Below the pieces are notes generated by a model. That model ran no database searches. It saw nothing but the letters and a program-made list of their open reading frames with translations, and was not told where the DNA came from. Of a stretch of 8,323 bases of DNA, positions 6,085-8,323 are shown in pieces. The number at the start of each line of letters is the position of its first letter. Position 1 is the first letter of the stretch. Source of the DNA: RGIG4608 sp045651165 (GTDB taxonomy: Bacteria; Bacillota; Clostridia; Oscillospirales; CAG-272); the NCBI GenBank assembly GCA_045651165.1, contig JAZRRX010000045.1, positions 1 to 8,323 on the forward strand, read 5' to 3'. The translations under genes were made by a program, and so were the position numbers.

Positions 6085-7482
6085 ATGCCCGACCTTCCAA
6101 CAATACCCGAATTTATAACTGTACATTTAGGACCTCCCGACTCACCTGCCCCAAATATCACTATTCCCTTTGCTGACTACATAGCAAATACTGCATCAAG
6201 TGAAATCTATCCAACATGGCCCGAAAATGCAATTCGCGCTAACGTATATGCTCAAATTTCATTTGCATTAAATCGCATATATACCGAATTCTATCGTTCT
6301 CGTGGATACGATTTCGATATCACCAATTCCACAGCCTTTGACCAGAGCTTTGTTAATGGCAGAAACGTATTTCAAAATGTGCAAAGAATAGTTGACGAAA
6401 TTTTCAATTCCTATATTCGCAGGCGTGGTAATATCGAGCCTCTTTTTGCAGCATATTGTGATGGAATAGAGGTTCAGTGCAATGGTCTTTCACAATGGGG
6501 TAGCGTTTCTCTTGCGGAAGAGGGTTTTACACCATTTGAGATATTGCAATATTACTATGGAAACGACATTGATATAATATCCAATGCCGAGGTCGAGGGC
6601 GCAACCTCAAGCGCTCCTCAAATTCCACTCTCCGTAGGCTCTTCAGGAGATAAAGTGCGCGTACTTCAACTTCGACTTAACAGAATATCAGATAATTACC
6701 CGTCAATTCCCAAAGTAGCCACGGTTGACGGCATTTTTGCCGAGGATACCGAGGCGGCAGTAGTGCAATTTCAAGAGATTTTTGGACTCTCGCCCGATGG
6801 AATTGTGGGAAACGCCACTTGGTATGCCGTAAATCGCATATACAATGCAGTTAAGCGTCTAAACGAGCTTGATAGCGAGGGTATTCGGCTTGAAGAAGTA
6901 ACCAAGCAATATCCTGGCGTACTATCACTTGGCTCACAAGGACTTGGAGTGAGCAATCTTCAATATTTTCTTCTATATCTCTCACAATTTTATTCAAGCA
7001 TTACTCCTGTAAGCATTGACGGAACATTTGGCAACGAAACTCGTCAATCGGTAATCTCTGCGCAAAACACCTTTGGACTCCCCGAGGATGGAGTTGTGGG
7101 CGAAGGAACTTGGAATGCCATATACAATGCCTATCGTGGAATAGTTGATACAATTCCACTGCAATATATTGAGGGTAATATTCTCCCCTTTCCGGGAATT
7201 ATTCTTCGAGTTGGCTCTGATAACGACTCAGTGCTATTGCTACAACAGTATATAAATGTTATTGCAGAAGTATATCCTGAGGTCAATTCTGTTGAACTGA
7301 CGGGATTTTTCGGCACACAAACCGACAGTGCGGTAAAGGCAATACAAACTCTTTCAGGCCTTGAAGCAAATGGAGTGGTTGGTGCTATAACTTGGGATGC
7401 CATAACATCACTTTATAGTGATATTGTCAACGGCTCGCGCCTAAATGACGGTCAGTATCCTGGCTTTGAGATAGGAGGATAA
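6085..7482 (+). CDS. SleC-like spore cortex-lytic protein: SpoIID-like domain plus three peptidoglycan-binding domains
   Basis: The 465-residue protein starts with a segment typical of SleC-type enzymes (PEFITVHLGPP, 8-18). It then has a SpoIID/LytB-like lytic transglycosylase domain (about 26-165): IPFADYIANTASSEIYPTWPE, where Glu40 aligns with the catalytic Glu of SpoIID, YDFDITNSTAFDQSF (75-89), VNGRN, YCDG with Cys125 and Cys132, LSQWGS and ILQYYYGNDI. Three PGB domains follow (about 183-254, 281-352, 375-446), each with the pattern LQ..L...Y......DG.FG..T..AV..FQ..FGL..DG.VG..TW. SleC degrades spore cortex containing muramic-delta-lactam during germination. No signal peptide is seen. Unlike SleC, the N-terminal pro-region is the preceding gene and there are extra PGB units. 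Substrate is inferred from the family. Confidence 0.88.
   Translation: MPDLPTIPEFITVHLGPPDSPAPNITIPFADYIANTASSEIYPTWPENAIRANVYAQISFALNRIYTEFYRSRGYDFDITNSTAFDQSFVNGRNVFQNVQRIVDEIFNSYIRRRGNIEPLFAAYCDGIEVQCNGLSQWGSVSLAEEGFTPFEILQYYYGNDIDIISNAEVEGATSSAPQIPLSVGSSGDKVRVLQLRLNRISDNYPSIPKVATVDGIFAEDTEAAVVQFQEIFGLSPDGIVGNATWYAVNRIYNAVKRLNELDSEGIRLEEVTKQYPGVLSLGSQGLGVSNLQYFLLYLSQFYSSITPVSIDGTFGNETRQSVISAQNTFGLPEDGVVGEGTWNAIYNAYRGIVDTIPLQYIEGNILPFPGIILRVGSDNDSVLLLQQYINVIAEVYPEVNSVELTGFFGTQTDSAVKAIQTLSGLEANGVVGAITWDAITSLYSDIVNGSRLNDGQYPGFEIGG
7473..7478 (+). promoter_or_regulatory. Ribosome binding site of the third gene, inside the end of the previous gene
   Basis: AGGAGG (7473-7478) encodes the final Ile-Gly-Gly residues of the 465-residue protein and lies nine bases before the ATG at 7488. 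The genes are only five bases apart, so the three form one operon. Confidence 0.8.
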
Positions 7483-7487
7483 TTAAT

Positions 7488-8018
7488 ATGAGGCAATTCA
7501 CCGAAAAAGATGCAATAAGAAATCTGCAAACGTACTTGAGAGCGCAAGCTTTAGTTGATAGCTCGTTCCCCCAAGTCCCCGTTGACGGCATTTTTGACAC
7601 ACAAACGAAAAATGCGCTAATTGAATTTCAAATAAGAAATAATCTTGCACCAACGGGAGTTGCAGACCGAACCACTTGGGAGCTTTTATATGCTCAATAT
7701 CTTGAAATATTGCAAAATACCTCTCTGCCCGAAGCGATAATTCCTTTTCCCTCTTATCCCAATGATTACACGATAAAAAGAGGTGAAAAGAGCTTTCTTG
7801 TGGCGGTTTTACAGTATATGCTAAACGAAATAGGCATAATTTATAACGTTTTTGATACCCTTGAAATCAATGGAGAATATGACGAAGCTACCGAAAATAT
7901 TGTTCGAGATTTTCAAGAACGAAACGGAATTGAAGCAACGGGAGAGGTCGATAGACAAACTTGGGGACTTATCGCAAGGATATATAATTTGTCTTTGCAT
8001 TATATCGAACAAAATTAA
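7488..8018 (+). CDS. Stand-alone protein with two peptidoglycan-binding domains
   Basis: The 176-residue protein consists almost entirely of two PGB repeats of the same type as in the preceding gene. The first (about 6-72) has RNLQTYLRAQA, VDGIFDTQTKNALIEFQ and GVADRTTWELL. The second (about 98-168) has LVAVLQYMLNEIG, INGEYDEATENIVRDFQ and GEVDRQTWGLI. A proline-containing linker (79-95) joins them. There is no signal peptide, no membrane helix and no catalytic domain. It is last in the operon, five bases after the enzyme gene. It could bind cortex peptidoglycan as an anchor or cofactor for the lytic protein, or be a C-terminal piece of a once longer protein. The PGB fold is confident; the role is inferred. 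Confidence 0.88.
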   Translation: MRQFTEKDAIRNLQTYLRAQALVDSSFPQVPVDGIFDTQTKNALIEFQIRNNLAPTGVADRTTWELLYAQYLEILQNTSLPEAIIPFPSYPNDYTIKRGEKSFLVAVLQYMLNEIGIIYNVFDTLEINGEYDEATENIVRDFQERNGIEATGEVDRQTWGLIARIYNLSLHYIEQN

Positions 8019-8072
8019 TTCAAATTTTGATTTGTCGAGGGAGTAACAATCCTGCCCCTCTGTTGTTTTGCT

Positions 8073-8090
8073 CCGCTTTTTCAAAAGCGG
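8073..8090. repeat. Perfect 8-bp hairpin
   Basis: CCGCTTTT and AAAAGCGG pair around a 2-base TC centre. A further 5-bp hairpin (AAGCC-CGCAC-GGCTT, 8091-8105) follows at once. It may act as the terminator of the SleC-like operon, but without a trailing T run that is weak. Confidence 0.6.
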
Positions 8091-8137
8091 AAGCCCGCAC
8101 GGCTTGAGTGCAAAAAACGCCCTTTTCTTTTTGCCAA

Positions 8138-8174
8138 GCTTTTTCTTTGGGGCTACTTCCTCAAAAGAAAAAGC
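8138..8174. repeat. 11-bp perfect inverted repeat
   Basis: GCTTTTTCTTT (8138-8148) pairs with AAAGAAAAAGC (8164-8174). Inside the loop, GGGG (8149-8152) can pair further with CCTC. Its arm is nearly the same as that of the hairpin at 8208. Confidence 0.6.
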
Positions 8175-8207
8175 GAGTAAGAATTTAGCAATCAGTAATC
8201 GTTAGCC

Positions 8208-8241
8208 GCTTTTCTTTGCAAGTATAAGCGCAAAGAAAAGC
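8208..8241. repeat. 12-bp perfect inverted repeat
   Basis: GCTTTTCTTTGC (8208-8219) and GCAAAGAAAAGC (8230-8241) form a perfect 12-bp stem around a 10-base loop, the strongest hairpin of this spacer. Confidence 0.65.
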
Positions 8242-8303
8242 TCCAAAAGAAACGCTGAATACAGGGCTACGCGCCCCGTACCCGCGCCACTGCTCGTGGA
8301 GAG

Positions 8304-8321
8304 CCACCTTTAAAAAGGTGG
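8304..8321. repeat. Perfect 8-bp hairpin at the window end
   Basis: CCACCTTT (8304-8311) and AAAGGTGG (8314-8321) pair around two A. It lies two bases from the end of the window, so its context on the right is unknown. Confidence 0.55.
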
Positions 8322-8323
8322 AC

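Larger units (their letters stand above)
8019..8323. other. Gene-free, hairpin-dense right edge
   Basis: About 300 bases contain no supported gene. Composition shifts between GC-rich stretches and AAAGAAAA/TTTTCTTT tracts, and at least five perfect inverted repeats occur: 8073-8090, 8091-8105, 8138-8174, 8208-8241 and 8304-8321. A small AT-rich hairpin at 8021-8034 follows the last stop codon but lacks a U tract. None has the classic intrinsic terminator form, yet several could end transcription or be transcribed structures. The whole stretch looks like an intergenic repeat element whose right end is cut by the window. Confidence 0.55.

Noticed and set aside
5656..7482. Pseudogene: a single sleC broken by a nonsense mutation or frameshift
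   Set aside because: The break coincides with a linker, has a perfect ribosome binding site at proper distance and a Met start, and both frames are otherwise intact.
8019..8323. CRISPR array or direct repeats in the right spacer
   Set aside because: The repeats are inverted hairpins of different sequence, with no regularly spaced direct repeats.

Overview
This window looks like the chromosome of an endospore-forming Clostridia-type Firmicute. The genes are AT-rich with strong AGGAGG-type ribosome binding sites. There are several spore-cortex genes (pdaA and a SleC-like lytic enzyme), and the order SRP RNA - dnaX - ybaB - recR matches the Bacillus/Clostridium arrangement. I cannot name a genus. 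The hairpin-rich spacers at both ends resemble intergenic repeats of gut Clostridia, but that is an impression and was not tested.

Left part (1-2557). A two-gene minus-strand operon holds pdaA (838-1611), for cortex muramic-delta-lactam synthesis, and a second NodB-type polysaccharide deacetylase (161-841). They overlap by ATGA and are probably translationally coupled. Divergent from them is a five-helix membrane protein (1831-2436), probably a divergent member of the CmpB / 'putative ABC-transporter type IV' family. A strong bidirectional terminator (2521-2557) separates it from the next block.

Centre (2567-5530, minus strand). This is the housekeeping block. A clear sigma-A promoter with an extended -10 drives a large bacterial SRP RNA of about 300 nt. 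It is followed 28 nt later by dnaX, then ybaB/ebfC and recR, tightly spaced (15 nt gap, then TAATG overlap). The lysine-rich linker of dnaX contains an A AAA AAA G run in the correct phase for -1 frameshifting, followed by a stop after six codons. This could yield a gamma-like 419-residue protein.

Right part (5656-8018, plus strand). Three closely spaced genes encode a SleC-like germination/cortex-lytic system in pieces: a 138-residue protein like the N-terminal pro-region of SleC, a 465-residue protein with a SpoIID-like lytic domain and three peptidoglycan-binding (PGB) domains, and a 176-residue protein with two more PGB domains. The split between pro-region and enzyme is clean, with its own strong ribosome binding site, and is the most interesting feature of the window. 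PdaA makes the delta-lactam that marks cortex for SleC-type enzymes, so the left and right gene sets may act on the same substrate at different times.

The last 300 bases (8019-8323) hold no gene but contain at least five perfect hairpins.
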